Assembly (NCBI GenBank): GCA_965214435.1
Contig: OZ243960.1
Coordinates: 1,860,001-1,924,000, forward strand
DNA: 64,000 nt
DNA from: Rubrobacter_A sp965214435
GTDB lineage: Bacteria > Actinomycetota > Rubrobacteria > Rubrobacterales > Rubrobacteraceae
Reading direction: 5' to 3'
In this document: positions 24,953-34,252 of the stretch, one piece after another
Position numbering within the stretch: the stretch's first letter is position 1
Layout of the letters: every line of letters starts with the position of its first letter
Program-made: the position numbers and the translations under genes
The notes under the pieces: generated by a model
Seen by the model: only the letters and a program-made list of their open reading frames with translations
Database searches by the model: none
Told to the model about the DNA's origin: nothing

Positions 24953-25674
24953 CCGCCGAAGACCACCACTATTACAGAGAGCTACTCGTGGCGTCCCTGT
25001 TCGACGACCTCGACGAGAAAGAGCGGGCGGAGTTCCAGGGCCACCTCGATAGCTGTGAGGTCTGCCAGGCGGAGTTGCGGGAGCTGCGGCCCGTTGTCGT
25101 GGCGCTCGAAAACGCCGCTCCCGAAGGTGTTGTGGGGGAGTCGCCGCTCCCTCCGGAGGACCTTGAAGAGCGGACCTTTGCGCGGGTGGAAGCCGAGGCT
25201 CAGAGGAGGGGGCGACGGAAGTGGTATGCCTGGTCGGCTGCCGCGGCGGCGGCCGTGCTGCTCTTTGCGGTCGGCTTCTTCGCGCTCGTCCCCCTTCTCA
25301 GCGGGCCGCCAACCGAGCCGGTAGCTTTTTCGGAGGTGCCCTCTAACGTGGAGGCTGAGGCTGACTTGATCTCCCACACCTGGGGTACGGAGACCGTTCT
25401 GGTTGCGGACGGCCTGGAAGTCGGCCAGACTTACGACGTTACTCTTACGAGCGCGGACGGTGAGCAGGTGTCCTCCGGGACGTTCGTCGTTACCGAAGAA
25501 GGGCCAATAACGTGCGAGCTGACGGCGGCCCTCCTGCGGGAAAACGCCACCCGCCTTCAGGTGCTCGCGGACGGTGGGGAGCTGGTCCTCCAGGCCGACC
25601 TCCCAAACATCTCTGAAAGCGCCCGGGGCAAGAATAGCTCTTTGTTGGATCAAAAACCTCATAAAAGGGTATAA
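24949..25674 (+). CDS. RskA-type anti-sigma factor
   Basis: The protein of about 241 residues has an N-terminal zinc-finger-type motif H-x3-C-x2-C (HLDSCEVC), one membrane helix (about 95-117) and an extracytoplasmic RskA-like beta domain (residues about 130-225). GTG 24949 overlaps the sigma stop and is preferred over GTG 24940. Release of such anti-sigmas usually involves regulated proteolysis. The end lies eight bases before a PASTA kinase, hinting at a shared envelope-stress transcript. Confidence 0.88.
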   Translation: MTAEDHHYYRELLVASLFDDLDEKERAEFQGHLDSCEVCQAELRELRPVVVALENAAPEGVVGESPLPPEDLEERTFARVEAEAQRRGRRKWYAWSAAAAAAVLLFAVGFFALVPLLSGPPTEPVAFSEVPSNVEAEADLISHTWGTETVLVADGLEVGQTYDVTLTSADGEQVSSGTFVVTEEGPITCELTAALLRENATRLQVLADGGELVLQADLPNISESARGKNSSLLDQKPHKRV

Positions 25675-25681
25675 CAAAATT

Positions 25682-27682
25682 ATGCAGCAGAGCATTATTA
25701 ACAACCGTTACGAGCTGCAGGACCTTCTGGGAAGCGGTGGTATGGGCCAGGTTTTCCGGGCTCACGACAAGGTCCTCGGCCGGGACATCGCGCTCAAGTT
25801 GCTCATGGAGCAGCACACCGGAGACGAAGCCGTGGTCGACCGCTTCGAGTTGGAGGCGAAAAGCGCCGCCTCTCTATCCCACCCGAACATAGTTCCCGTG
25901 TACGACCGGGGCGTCTCTGAAGAGGGTGCTTACTACATTACTATGGAGTATGTGCCGGGGGGAACGCTCAAGGAGCACGTCGCCAAAAAAGGGATGTTGG
26001 ACTGCCATTCGGCGGCGGAGGTTGCGGGCCAGATCGCGAGTGCCCTCGGAGCCGCTCACGAGAGTGGTATCGTTCACCGGGACGTAAAACCTCAGAACGT
26101 TCTGGTTACTGAATCCGGGGACGTAAAAGTTGCGGACTTCGGCATCGTCCGGGCAATTTCCATGACCGCAACGGATTCCCAGACGAGCCTCGTACAAGGT
26201 ACCGCGAGCTACATGTCTCCAGAACAGGCCCTGGGAGAGTCGGTGGGGCCGGCGAGCGACCTCTACTCTTTGGGCATAGTCCTGTACGAGATGCTTACCG
26301 GCGAGCCACCCTTTAGCGCCGAGAGCCCGATCGCCGTGGCTATGCAGCACGTCTCCGAGACGCCGCATCCACCGATAGAGCTAAACGCCGAAGTCCCCGA
26401 GGGGATGAACGCCCTGATCCTGAAACTGCTGGCAAAGGACCCCGGAGATCGCTACCCGGACGCCGCCAGCCTCGTGGAAGATTTGGATCGCGTAAAAGGC
26501 TCTCTGCCTCCGGTTTATCCTGTGGATGGTGACGCGAGTACCGCGCCGGCCTCTCACCAGAATACAAACGGAGGTACCACAAGCGGCAACATCGCAAGCG
26601 GGGATTCCGCAAGCGGAGTCACTGCGGGCGGAAACTCCACGAGAAGGGCTCTCGCGAGTAAAGCTCCTGTAAAGGGCCGGAACTCCTCACGGCGGGCGGT
26701 GGCCGCGCTGCTTGCCGGGCTATTGGTGCTCGGCGCGCTCGGCTGGCTCGTGTTCGGGGGGGAGCGGGGGGAGAACGTGGTCCGCGGCGTAGGAGGCGGG
26801 GTACGAGGCGTGGGGAACGGGGTCGGCGGCGCGGTCGAAGCGGTCCAGGGGGCGCTGGGCGTGGGTAAAGTCGAAGTCCCCAAACTTACCGGCCGCGACG
26901 CCGCAGAAGCCCGAGACATGCTAGAAGGAAAGGGCTTGGAGCCCGGCAAGGAGCAAAGGGCGCGCAGCGCCTCGGCCCAGGGTACGGTCATCGGTCAGGA
27001 CCCCAACGCGGGAACCAGCGTAGACTCGGGCTCCTCCGTAGACTTCACCGTAAGCTCCGGACCAGGGTCTGGGAACGCCGGGGGTGGCTCTGACGGAGAC
27101 GCCGGAGGCTCGGGACCGTCGCAGGATCCCAACTCCAGTCCCTCCGGTGGGGACGATAGAGACGACTCTGATAACACTGGAGGCCAGGATGCCGCGCCGC
27201 CCGAGCCTCCGGCGTCAGACCCATCTCAGGCGCCCGACCCGGCACGGGAGCCGGCCCCCTCGCCTACCCCGACGCCGGAGGAGCCATCGGCGGAAACACC
27301 AGAGCCGGCGGAGCCTCCCGTTCAGCAAGAACCTCTCCCAGAGCAAGCTCCTTCTCCAGAGCAAGCTCCTTCTCCAGAGCAAGCTCCTTCTCCGGAGCAA
27401 GCTCCTTCTCCAGAGCAAGCTCCTTCTCCAGAGCAAGCTCCTTCTCCAGAGCAAGCTCCGTCTCCGGAGCCAGCCCCAGTACCAGAGCCAGCCCCGGCGC
27501 CAGATCCGTCTCCAACGCCGGTGCCGCAAGAACCGGACACCGGCGGAGGAGGTACCCCTGCAACGCCCCCTGGGGATGGTAGTGACTCCGGTCAAGCACC
27601 GGCCCCCACACCCCCGCCTGCGACGACGCCCGCGCCACCACCTTCGAACGGAGGGGATCAGTACAATGCGCCCGGCGGCTGA
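25682..27682 (+). CDS. PASTA-domain Ser/Thr protein kinase (PknB-like)
   Basis: The 666-residue kinase has a complete catalytic domain (about 10-275). It contains the glycine loop GSGGMG (17-22), the ATP-binding Lys in ALK (about 39), the catalytic HRDVKPQN loop, DFG, and the SPEQ motif. A juxtamembrane region, a membrane helix (about 340-360) and one PASTA repeat (about 395-460) follow. The C-terminal tail is extracytoplasmic and Pro/Glu/Ala-rich, with seven EQAPSP hexapeptides. PASTA domains bind muropeptides or peptidoglycan, so it probably monitors the wall. ATG 25682 is chosen as it begins just before the kinase domain. A terminator overlaps the stop. Confidence 0.94.
   Translation: MQQSIINNRYELQDLLGSGGMGQVFRAHDKVLGRDIALKLLMEQHTGDEAVVDRFELEAKSAASLSHPNIVPVYDRGVSEEGAYYITMEYVPGGTLKEHVAKKGMLDCHSAAEVAGQIASALGAAHESGIVHRDVKPQNVLVTESGDVKVADFGIVRAISMTATDSQTSLVQGTASYMSPEQALGESVGPASDLYSLGIVLYEMLTGEPPFSAESPIAVAMQHVSETPHPPIELNAEVPEGMNALILKLLAKDPGDRYPDAASLVEDLDRVKGSLPPVYPVDGDASTAPASHQNTNGGTTSGNIASGDSASGVTAGGNSTRRALASKAPVKGRNSSRRAVAALLAGLLVLGALGWLVFGGERGENVVRGVGGGVRGVGNGVGGAVEAVQGALGVGKVEVPKLTGRDAAEARDMLEGKGLEPGKEQRARSASAQGTVIGQDPNAGTSVDSGSSVDFTVSSGPGSGNAGGGSDGDAGGSGPSQDPNSSPSGGDDRDDSDNTGGQDAAPPEPPASDPSQAPDPAREPAPSPTPTPEEPSAETPEPAEPPVQQEPLPEQAPSPEQAPSPEQAPSPEQAPSPEQAPSPEQAPSPEQAPSPEPAPVPEPAPAPDPSPTPVPQEPDTGGGGTPATPPGDGSDSGQAPAPTPPPATTPAPPPSNGGDQYNAPGG
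27341..27466 (+). repeat. Seven tandem 18-bp units encoding EQAPSP
   Basis: Seven in-frame copies of an 18-bp unit (GAGCAAGCTCCTTCTCCA, with few base changes) lie in the kinase tail. Near identity at DNA level suggests recent expansion by slippage or unequal exchange, so copy number may vary between strains. It is coding, not a CRISPR array. Confidence 0.9.
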
Positions 27683-27708
27683 GATAGAACCAACAGACCG
27701 GGCTTTTT
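27670..27708 (+). terminator. Rho-independent terminator after the PASTA kinase
   Basis: GCCCGG (27670-27675) pairs with CCGGGC (27698-27703) and is followed at once by TTTTT. The left arm overlaps the last codons of the kinase gene, a compact arrangement. Confidence 0.65.
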
Positions 27709-27776
27709 ACTCTTGCTGAGGGAGATGCTCCGGCGTTCCGAAACCTGAACTGCATCTACGGGCTGTAAGTCTGCTG

Positions 27777-27803
27777 TTGGACCATAGAAGCTCTGTATAT
27801 AAT
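27777..27803 (+). promoter_or_regulatory. Promoter of the recJ operon
   Basis: A consensus -10 TATAAT (27798-27803) is preceded by TTGGAC (27777-27782) with a short 15-base spacer; shifting to TGTTGG gives 17. The start codon lies about 40 bases downstream. Confidence 0.5.
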
Positions 27804-27844
27804 TACAATACGGAGAGTAGGTTTCACCTGGGGAAGGGGGTTGT

Positions 27845-29533
27845 TTGGCGCGCTGGCGGTTGCTGGAACCAGAAGCCGACGTGGTATCGGAGCTTTCAAG
27901 AGAGACCGGGTTAGGAGAGTTGGGCGCCCGGGTACTGGCGAACCGGGGCGTAGCGCCCGGAGCCGCCACGGGTTTTATGTCGCCTACGCTGGCGGAGATC
28001 TCGGCTCCAGACGAAGAAGTCTGGGAAGTGGCGGCCCGCCGGGTTGCGGGGGCCGTAAAGAATGGCGAGCGCATCGGGATTTTCGGGGACTACGACACCG
28101 ATGGCCTCACTTCGGCCGCCGTACTCTACCTGGCGCTCTCGGAGTACACGGATAATCTGGTCGTACACCTGCCGACCCGGCAGGTCGGTTACAGCCTGCT
28201 GGAGCCTTACGTGCGGGACCTTTTCGCCGGGGGCGTGGACCTCATCGTGACCGCGGACTGTGGTATCTCGAACCGGGCCGAAGTAGAGCTCGCGGGCTCT
28301 TTGGGGATGGATGTGATCGTGACCGACCATCACATACCGCCGGAAGATCCACCCGAAGCTCCGCCGGCTGTAGCGGTGCTCGACCCTAAGCTCTGGAACC
28401 CCGAGGATCCGCTGGCCGGCGTGGGTGTAGCCTGGAAGTTCGCCTGGGCCGTTGCTCGGCAGCTAAACGACCCGGATGGCAGGCGGCGTCTCGGTCGGTT
28501 GCTAGACCTGGTAAGCGTCGGGACCGTCGTGGATATAGCGCCGCTCGTCGGGGACAACCGGGCGCTCGCCGGCGCGGGCTTGAAGCATCTAAACCGAATG
28601 CTCGGGACGGGTAGCGCCCGCCGGGGGCTTGAGGCGCTCGTAAAGGTGGCGGGTCTGCGGGGAGACGGTCCGTTAGATGAGGAGGACCTTGGGTGGAAGC
28701 TCGGGCCGCGCATAAACTCCATCGGCCGCGTAAAAAACCCGCGTCCGGCGTTGGATCTCCTCTTGACCGGCGACCGGCGGGAGGCTTTCAGGCTGGCTTC
28801 GCAACTAAACCAGCTCAACTCCGAGCGCCAGCAACGCACCCGGTACGCCGTCGAGCGGGCGCTGGCCGAAGTCGTGGACGAGCAGGACTTCAAGGTCGTG
28901 GTGTCGGATGAGATCGGGGGGCTCGCGGGGCTCGTGGCCGGCAGGGTCGCCGGGACCACCGGGAGGCCCGCCGCTGTCTTAAACCGCCGGGTCGACGGCT
29001 CCTACGGCGGTTCGGCCCGCGCCGGGGAGACCGACGTGGACCTCCACGGGGCGCTCCTTACCGTGCGGCACCTGCTAGGTCACTGGGGTGGTCACCGCAA
29101 GGCCGCCGGGCTGTCCATAGAGCCCGGAAACTTCGACGCTTTCGTGGCCGGGGTAAACGCGGCGGTCCGGGGGCAGTTGGCCGAAAACCCGGAGGTACTT
29201 TCGCCCCCGATAGCCGTGGACGCCGAGGTGCCGCTATCGGTCGTCTCGGACGGCATCCTCGACTGGCACGAGCGGCTCGCCCCGTTCGGCAGCGGCAACT
29301 ACCGGCCGGTCTTTCTCTCCGGGGGGCTCAGGGTAGAAGGTTCGCGGCAGCTGTGGGAGGGTATGAACCTGCTCAACCTTGCCGGAAGCGGTGGGAACGG
29401 TGGAATACCAGCAAAGCTGCGGGGAAAACCGGAGGATGTACCCTCCGGGACCTTTGAGGCGGTTTACACCGTGGGGCGCGACCGCTACTCTCGGGGTCGT
29501 GGGGTGGAGATCGAGGTACTCGACTGGAGGTAA
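27845..29533 (+). CDS. recJ: Single-stranded-DNA-specific exonuclease RecJ
   Basis: The 562-residue protein has the DHH phosphoesterase core (DYDTDGLTSAAV and the TDHHIPP motif), the second GRINSIGR-like element (KLGPRINSIGR), and a DHHA1 domain with GGHRKAAG. RecJ degrades single-stranded DNA 5' to 3' in recombination and repair. The TTG start follows GGAAGGGGG at about six bases. It begins a tightly packed operon with the ROK kinase, rsmI, tatD, rsmA and ispE. Confidence 0.93.
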   Translation: MARWRLLEPEADVVSELSRETGLGELGARVLANRGVAPGAATGFMSPTLAEISAPDEEVWEVAARRVAGAVKNGERIGIFGDYDTDGLTSAAVLYLALSEYTDNLVVHLPTRQVGYSLLEPYVRDLFAGGVDLIVTADCGISNRAEVELAGSLGMDVIVTDHHIPPEDPPEAPPAVAVLDPKLWNPEDPLAGVGVAWKFAWAVARQLNDPDGRRRLGRLLDLVSVGTVVDIAPLVGDNRALAGAGLKHLNRMLGTGSARRGLEALVKVAGLRGDGPLDEEDLGWKLGPRINSIGRVKNPRPALDLLLTGDRREAFRLASQLNQLNSERQQRTRYAVERALAEVVDEQDFKVVVSDEIGGLAGLVAGRVAGTTGRPAAVLNRRVDGSYGGSARAGETDVDLHGALLTVRHLLGHWGGHRKAAGLSIEPGNFDAFVAGVNAAVRGQLAENPEVLSPPIAVDAEVPLSVVSDGILDWHERLAPFGSGNYRPVFLSGGLRVEGSRQLWEGMNLLNLAGSGGNGGIPAKLRGKPEDVPSGTFEAVYTVGRDRYSRGRGVEIEVLDWR

Positions 29534-29535
29534 GG

Positions 29536-30495
29536 ATGAACGCCATCGGGGTAGACGTCGGGGGGACCAAAATAGCTGCCGGGGTGGTGACGCCCGAAGG
29601 CAAGGTCTTGAACGAGGTCCGGTACGCGACGGCGGCCTCCCCGCAGCGGCTCGTTTCCAGCATGGCCCGGGCCATCACGGAGGTAAAGGACGGCTTCGAG
29701 GTCGGCGGGGTATGCCTGGCGGTGCCGGGCCTGATACTCGGCCAGGAGAACAAGGTGATCTTCTCCCCCAACCTCCACGCTATAGAAGGTATCCAGCTTA
29801 AAAAGGAGTTGGAACCCAAGATAGGTGGTCTTCCGCTGACCATCGAGAACGACGCGAGCGCCGCGGCGTGGGGCGAGTACCGGTTCGGAGGCCGGAGCGA
29901 TATCGACCATCTGCTGTTCGTGACTTTAGGCACGGGCGTCGGCGGCGGGGTCATAACGCACGGCATACTCTTGCGGGGCGCGCAGGGGTCGGGAGGCGAG
30001 CTCGGGCACATGACTATACAGGCCGACGGCCCCCGCTGCGGCTGCGGTAACCACGGTTGCCTGGAGTCCCTGGCCTCGGGCACCGCCATCCAGCGCCGGG
30101 CCCGGGAGGTTGCCAATGAGCGGCCGGATACCGCCCTCGGCCGGCTCGCCATAGATCGTACGGTGCTTGGTGAAGACGTAACGAGGCTCGCCGAAGAGGG
30201 TGATGAAGCCTCGATCTCTATTCTGCAGGAGACGGGGCGGTGGCTCGGCATCGGACTCGCCGGGTTTGTGAACATCTTTAACCCGGAGGTCGTGGCCGTC
30301 GGTGGCGGGGCGGCCCGGGCCGGGGACCTGATCCTGGAGCCCGCCCGCAGGGAGATCCGCCTCCGCGCCCGCTCCCCATCCCGCGACCTGGTCGCGGTCC
30401 AGGAGGCGACTCTGGGACCGGAGTCCGGCGTCTTGGGTGCCGCCGCCCTGGCCCGCGACGCCTCCTCCGGGGAATACGTCCTCGGCACCCCGTAA
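29536..30495 (+). CDS. ROK-family sugar kinase, probable glucokinase
   Basis: The 319-residue protein has the ROK phosphate-binding motif (GVDVGGTKIAAG, residues 4-15), the sugar-site segment ENDASAAAWGE, the GTGVGGG loop and the ROK zinc motif CGCGNHGCLE. It most likely phosphorylates glucose in the cytoplasm. ROK kinases for other hexoses look similar, so substrate is inferred. The start is two bases after the recJ stop. Confidence 0.88.
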   Translation: MNAIGVDVGGTKIAAGVVTPEGKVLNEVRYATAASPQRLVSSMARAITEVKDGFEVGGVCLAVPGLILGQENKVIFSPNLHAIEGIQLKKELEPKIGGLPLTIENDASAAAWGEYRFGGRSDIDHLLFVTLGTGVGGGVITHGILLRGAQGSGGELGHMTIQADGPRCGCGNHGCLESLASGTAIQRRAREVANERPDTALGRLAIDRTVLGEDVTRLAEEGDEASISILQETGRWLGIGLAGFVNIFNPEVVAVGGGAARAGDLILEPARREIRLRARSPSRDLVAVQEATLGPESGVLGAAALARDASSGEYVLGTP

Positions 30496-30508
30496 GGTCT
30501 CCACAGGA

Positions 30509-31309
30509 GTGCCGCTGGTAGTCGTCCCGACCCCGATAGGCAACCTCGAAGACATTACGCTCCGGGCGCTGCGTACCCTGCGCGAAGCCGACCTCGTGGC
30601 CTGCGAGGATACCCGCCGCACCGGCCGGCTGCTGGCCTCCTACGAGATAAACAAGAAACTCGTCTCCTACCACGAGCACAACGAGCGGAGCCGGACTCCC
30701 GACCTCGTCGCCTCAGCCCGCACGCAGACCGTGGCGCTCGTTACCGACGCCGGTACCCCGCTGGTCTCGGATCCCGGATACCAGCTACTCACGGCCTGCA
30801 TAGAAGCCGGGGTCGGGGTCGAGGTACTGCCCGGACCGTCGGCGGCCCTGACGGCGCTGGTCGCTTCCGGGTTGCCGCCGGAGGGGGCAGTGATCGTAGG
30901 TTTTCTGCCGCGCAAGGGCCGGGAGCGGACGGAGATTTTGGAGCGTATCGGCCGGGAGGCGTCGACGTTTGTGATCTTCGAGTCTCCTCACCGGCTGGTC
31001 AAGACCCTGGAAACCCTGCCCGGCGAGACCCAGGCCGCCGTTTGCCGGGAGCTTACAAAGCTCCACGAGGAAGTCTTCCGGGGTACGGCGGAGGAGGCCC
31101 GGAAGCGTTACGCGGGAGGAGTGAAGGGGGAGGTGGTGCTCGTGGTCCGCGGCGGGGCTGCGGCTGAGACCCCGGGGGTGGAGGAGGTCGTGGAGCGCGC
31201 CCGGGGATACGTGGCCGCCGGCGAAAGCCCGTCCAAAGCTGCGGCCCGGGCGGCCCGCGAGTCCGGCCGGCGTAGGGCCGAGGTCTACGAGCGGCTCGTC
31301 CGCTCCTAG
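30509..31309 (+). CDS. rsmI: 16S rRNA (cytidine-2'-O)-methyltransferase RsmI
   Basis: The 266-residue protein starts PLVVVPTPIGNLEDITLRAL and contains ACEDTRRTGRLL, VTDAGTPLVSDPG and LPGPSAALTALVASGLP, all diagnostic of the tetrapyrrole-methylase-fold RsmI. The enzyme 2'-O-methylates C1402 of 16S rRNA. GTG 30509 is the start that matches the family; the frame extends upstream into the kinase gene. With rsmA nearby it makes a 16S rRNA modification pair in one operon. Confidence 0.93.
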   Translation: MPLVVVPTPIGNLEDITLRALRTLREADLVACEDTRRTGRLLASYEINKKLVSYHEHNERSRTPDLVASARTQTVALVTDAGTPLVSDPGYQLLTACIEAGVGVEVLPGPSAALTALVASGLPPEGAVIVGFLPRKGRERTEILERIGREASTFVIFESPHRLVKTLETLPGETQAAVCRELTKLHEEVFRGTAEEARKRYAGGVKGEVVLVVRGGAAAETPGVEEVVERARGYVAAGESPSKAAARAARESGRRRAEVYERLVRS

Positions 31310-31391
31310 GTTATCCAAAGTACCAGCGGCCGCAGACCCCGCGGACCTGTATAATCCCGGCGACGAAAACCGGGCTTAGGGGCCACCTGCC

Positions 31392-32183
31392 ATGTTTATA
31401 GACTCGCACACGCACTTGCTAAGACTCAAAATATCTCCGGAGGAGGCCGTTGAACGGGCTTCCGATGCCGGGGTGTCGGCGGTAGTCAACATCGGGACGA
31501 GCATTGAGGATTCACAAACCGGGCTGGAGCTTGCGGCCGTGATCCCGAACGTCTACTCGGCGGCGGGCATCCACCCGCACAACGCGGGAACCTATGTAGC
31601 CCCGGACCTCGAAGCTCTGGCGGAGATGTCGGAGTCGCCCGGGGTCGTGGCGCTCGGGGAGGTAGGGCTCGACTACTTCCGGGGAGACTGGTCCAGGGAA
31701 ATCCAGCAGGCGCTCTTTGAGGACGCCATCTCGCTAGCAAACGATACCCGGTTGCCCCTGATCATCCACTCCCGCAAAGCTTACGAGGATACGCTCTCCT
31801 GCCTCGACCGCGCCCAGGTCCCGGTAGTGCTCCACTGTTTCGAGGGCGGGGAAACCGAGGTCCGAGCCGCCGCCGAGCGGGGCTACTTTATCGGGCTCGC
31901 CGGAAACGTTACTTTCAAAAACAACCCGACCGCGGATTTTATACACCTGATCGACGACGACCGGCTCCTCATAGAGACCGACGCTCCATACCTGAGTCCC
32001 GAACCACTCCGGGGAAAGCCGAACGAGCCGGCGAACGTCGTCCACACCGCCCGCTTTGTCGCCGGAAAGCTCGGCGTGAGCCCGGAAGACCTCGCCGCCC
32101 GGACGACAAAAAACGCCTGCGACCTGTTCGGTCTCCCCGCGTCACAGCCGGCGCGCCCGGTATCGCCGGGCGACGGCTCATAG
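31392..32183 (+). CDS. tatD: TatD-family metal-dependent hydrolase/DNase
   Basis: The 263-residue protein has the TatD motifs: DSHTHL at the N-terminus, GIHPHNA, GEVGLDYF, IIHSRKAYEDT, VLHCFEGG and TDAPYLSPEP, giving a full set of metal ligands. It probably acts as a 3'-5' DNase. ATG 31392 lies 82 bases after rsmI; a TATAAT at 31350-31355 without a clear -35 precedes it. Adjacent to rsmA, as is common. Confidence 0.92.
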   Translation: MFIDSHTHLLRLKISPEEAVERASDAGVSAVVNIGTSIEDSQTGLELAAVIPNVYSAAGIHPHNAGTYVAPDLEALAEMSESPGVVALGEVGLDYFRGDWSREIQQALFEDAISLANDTRLPLIIHSRKAYEDTLSCLDRAQVPVVLHCFEGGETEVRAAAERGYFIGLAGNVTFKNNPTADFIHLIDDDRLLIETDAPYLSPEPLRGKPNEPANVVHTARFVAGKLGVSPEDLAARTTKNACDLFGLPASQPARPVSPGDGS

Positions 32184-32198
32184 GACTACCCGGACCCG

Positions 32199-33020
32199 GT
32201 GCTATTCTCCACGGACCGGCGGACGAACCCGGCTAGCGTGGACCCGAAAAAGCGTCTCGGCCAGCACTTTCTGACCGACCCGAACACCGCCCGCATCGTC
32301 GCCTCCGGCATCGCCCACGATGATACGGTACTGGAGATAGGTCCGGGCCGCGGGGCGCTTACTACCGTCCTCGCCGAGAAAGCCGCCCGCGTACACGCTG
32401 TAGAACTCGACCCGGACGTGCTGCCCGAACTAGAGTACGCCCTGAAAGGCCGCGACAACGTCCGCGTCTACACCGCCGATGCCCTGACCTTCGACTACGC
32501 GGCCCTCGACCCAGCCCCGAACCGGCTCTGCGCAAACCTGCCCTACAACGTGGCCTCCCCGCTGATACTGGGACTTTTAGAAAAAGCCCCGTACTTGCAT
32601 AAGCTACGCTTTATGGTGCAATTGGAGGTGGCCCGGAGGATGACCGCCCGCCGGGGAATAAAGGACTACGCGGCCTACGCCGTCCTAGTACGGTTGTTTT
32701 CGTCGGCTACGCTCGTCCACCGGGTTTCCCCGAAAGTCTTTGACCCGCCGCCCAACGTCTACTCGGCAGTTGTGGAGCTCGTTCGCCGGGAGCCGCCGCC
32801 CGTCTCGCCGGAAGAGTATTTGGGGGTAAAGGAACTCGTGCTCGCCGCCTTCCGGAGCCGCCGCAAGCGGCTCGCGAACAACCTGCCGGACGGTCAGCGG
32901 CGGGAGGCTCCCCGCGCGCTGTCCCATTTACACCTCAACCCGGACGCCCGGGCCGAAGAGCTGGAGCCGGAAGACTTCGTGGCGCTCCACCGTCTCCTCC
33001 TGGAGACTACTGGTGGATAG
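32199..33020 (+). CDS. rsmA: 16S rRNA dimethyladenosine transferase RsmA (KsgA)
   Basis: The protein of up to 273 residues has the KKRLGQHFLTD motif, the SAM-binding VLEIGPGRGALT loop, ELDPDVLPEL, and the catalytic NLPYNVASPL. It dimethylates A1518/A1519 of 16S rRNA. The start is uncertain: GTG 32199 gives the longest form, and GTG 32238 begins just before the conserved domain. Neither has a clear RBS. The 3' end overlaps ispE by eight bases. Confidence 0.93.
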   Translation: MLFSTDRRTNPASVDPKKRLGQHFLTDPNTARIVASGIAHDDTVLEIGPGRGALTTVLAEKAARVHAVELDPDVLPELEYALKGRDNVRVYTADALTFDYAALDPAPNRLCANLPYNVASPLILGLLEKAPYLHKLRFMVQLEVARRMTARRGIKDYAAYAVLVRLFSSATLVHRVSPKVFDPPPNVYSAVVELVRREPPPVSPEEYLGVKELVLAAFRSRRKRLANNLPDGQRREAPRALSHLHLNPDARAEELEPEDFVALHRLLLETTGG

Positions 33021-33906
33021 CATCCGGCTGCAGGCGTTCGCGAAGATAAACTACGCGCTGGAAGTGCGGGGTCTGCGGAAAGATGGCTACCACGAAATAT
33101 CCACCGTACTGCAAAGCATCTCGCTCGCTGACGAGGTCGAGATAGAGCTGTCGGACGAGGGCTTTGAGCTCCGGGTAGAGCCCGGAGACGCGAACGCCGG
33201 GACGCCGGATACCGGACCGCCGGAAAAGAACACGGTATTTAAGGCTTGGCACCTACTCCGCGAGCTTACTGGCGAGGAGTTGCCGGTGCGGGTCCGGCTC
33301 CGCAAGAAGATACCTTCCGGGGCCGGGCTCGGCGGCGCCTCGGCGGATGCTGCGGCGGTTCTCGCTGGCTTGAATAGGCTGTTCAAGCTCGGGTTAAGCT
33401 TGCCGGACCTATCCCAGGTGGGGGCCCGGGTGGGGGCGGATGTGCCGTTCTGTCTCTCGGGCGGGACGGCCCTCGGGGAAGGTGTCGGCGAAACTCTGAG
33501 CCCGCTGCCCGGCCCGCCGCACCACCGACTTCTGCTGTGTAAGCCGTCGCGAGGCGCCGCGACGGCGGAAGTATACCGGTCCTACGACGAGCTTCCGGAA
33601 AGCTCTGGCCGCCCGGGGTACTGTGTAGAGCCGGTGGTAGCCGCGCTCGAAGCCAGCGACCTCGAAGGTCTCGCCCGTTCCCTGGACAACGCGCTCGCGG
33701 CGGTCACCCGCACCCTCGTACCGGAGGTCGCGGCTTACGAGGGAGACCTTTTTGGATCCGGCGCCCTCGGGGTGGCGATGACCGGAAGCGGTACCGCAGT
33801 TTACGGCATCTTCCCGGAAGAAACGCCGGACTCGGGCTGCCAGGCGCCTTTCTCCGGCGTGTACGAGCCGGTCCCTCACGGCGTAGAGGTCGTGGAGAAT
33901 CCTTAA
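33013..33906 (+). CDS. ispE: 4-diphosphocytidyl-2-C-methyl-D-erythritol kinase IspE
   Basis: The 297-residue GHMP kinase has AFAKINYALEVRGLRKDGYHEI at the N-terminus and the ATP-binding PSGAGLGGASADAAA loop. The catalytic residues of the family are in place. It phosphorylates CDP-methylerythritol in the MEP isoprenoid pathway. The GTG start overlaps the rsmA stop, so the two are coupled. It is the last gene of the recJ-to-ispE run. Confidence 0.94.
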   Translation: MDSIRLQAFAKINYALEVRGLRKDGYHEISTVLQSISLADEVEIELSDEGFELRVEPGDANAGTPDTGPPEKNTVFKAWHLLRELTGEELPVRVRLRKKIPSGAGLGGASADAAAVLAGLNRLFKLGLSLPDLSQVGARVGADVPFCLSGGTALGEGVGETLSPLPGPPHHRLLLCKPSRGAATAEVYRSYDELPESSGRPGYCVEPVVAALEASDLEGLARSLDNALAAVTRTLVPEVAAYEGDLFGSGALGVAMTGSGTAVYGIFPEETPDSGCQAPFSGVYEPVPHGVEVVENP

Positions 33907-33994
33907 ACCGGTTTCTGGAAGGAAACGTAGGGTAGTTATACTCGAGGTAGTTCTGCCGAGTCGGGACCTTGGTAGCGAACGCCTTTAAGAAAAG

Positions 33995-34023
33995 CTGACT
34001 TCATAAAAAGCCTCCGGTATAAT
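33995..34023 (+). promoter_or_regulatory. Promoter of tRNA-Gln and possibly glmU
   Basis: CTGACT (33995-34000) and the consensus TATAAT (34018-34023) are 17 bases apart, about 60 bases before the tRNA. Confidence 0.65.
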
Positions 34024-34085
34024 CGCGGCGGCGCGGGCCGCACATATATACTGTGGATGGTTAGTATGCGCGGCTAGAGTAGCGA

Positions 34086-34159
34086 TGGGGCGTAGCCAAG
34101 CGGCAAGGCGCCGGGTTTTGGTCCCGGGATCGCAGGTTCGAATCCTGCCGCCCCAGCCA
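34086..34159 (+). tRNA. tRNA-Gln (anticodon TTG)
   Basis: All four arms fold. The acceptor TGGGGCG pairs with CGCCCCA (U1-A72, typical of Gln), the anticodon loop TTTTGGT gives TTG, the T loop is TTCGAAT, and the discriminator is G followed by an encoded CCA. It lies upstream of glmU, possibly on the same transcript. Confidence 0.95.
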
Positions 34160-34252
34160 GCGGTGTCGGTTCCGCCGGTTGTACCGGCTCAGCCGGAGAA
34201 AGCGGGTCCGGCGACCGTTGGCGGGTCAGTTATAAAGGAGCTTTAGCAGCAC

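Noticed and set aside
27341..27466. Regular 18-bp repeats as a CRISPR or non-coding satellite
   Set aside because: They are in frame and encode EQAPSP in the kinase tail; there are no spacers.
34160..34252. GC-rich hairpin (GCCGGT/ACCGGC) between tRNA-Gln and glmU as a terminator
   Set aside because: No T tract follows, and glmU has no separate promoter that I can see; read-through is likely.
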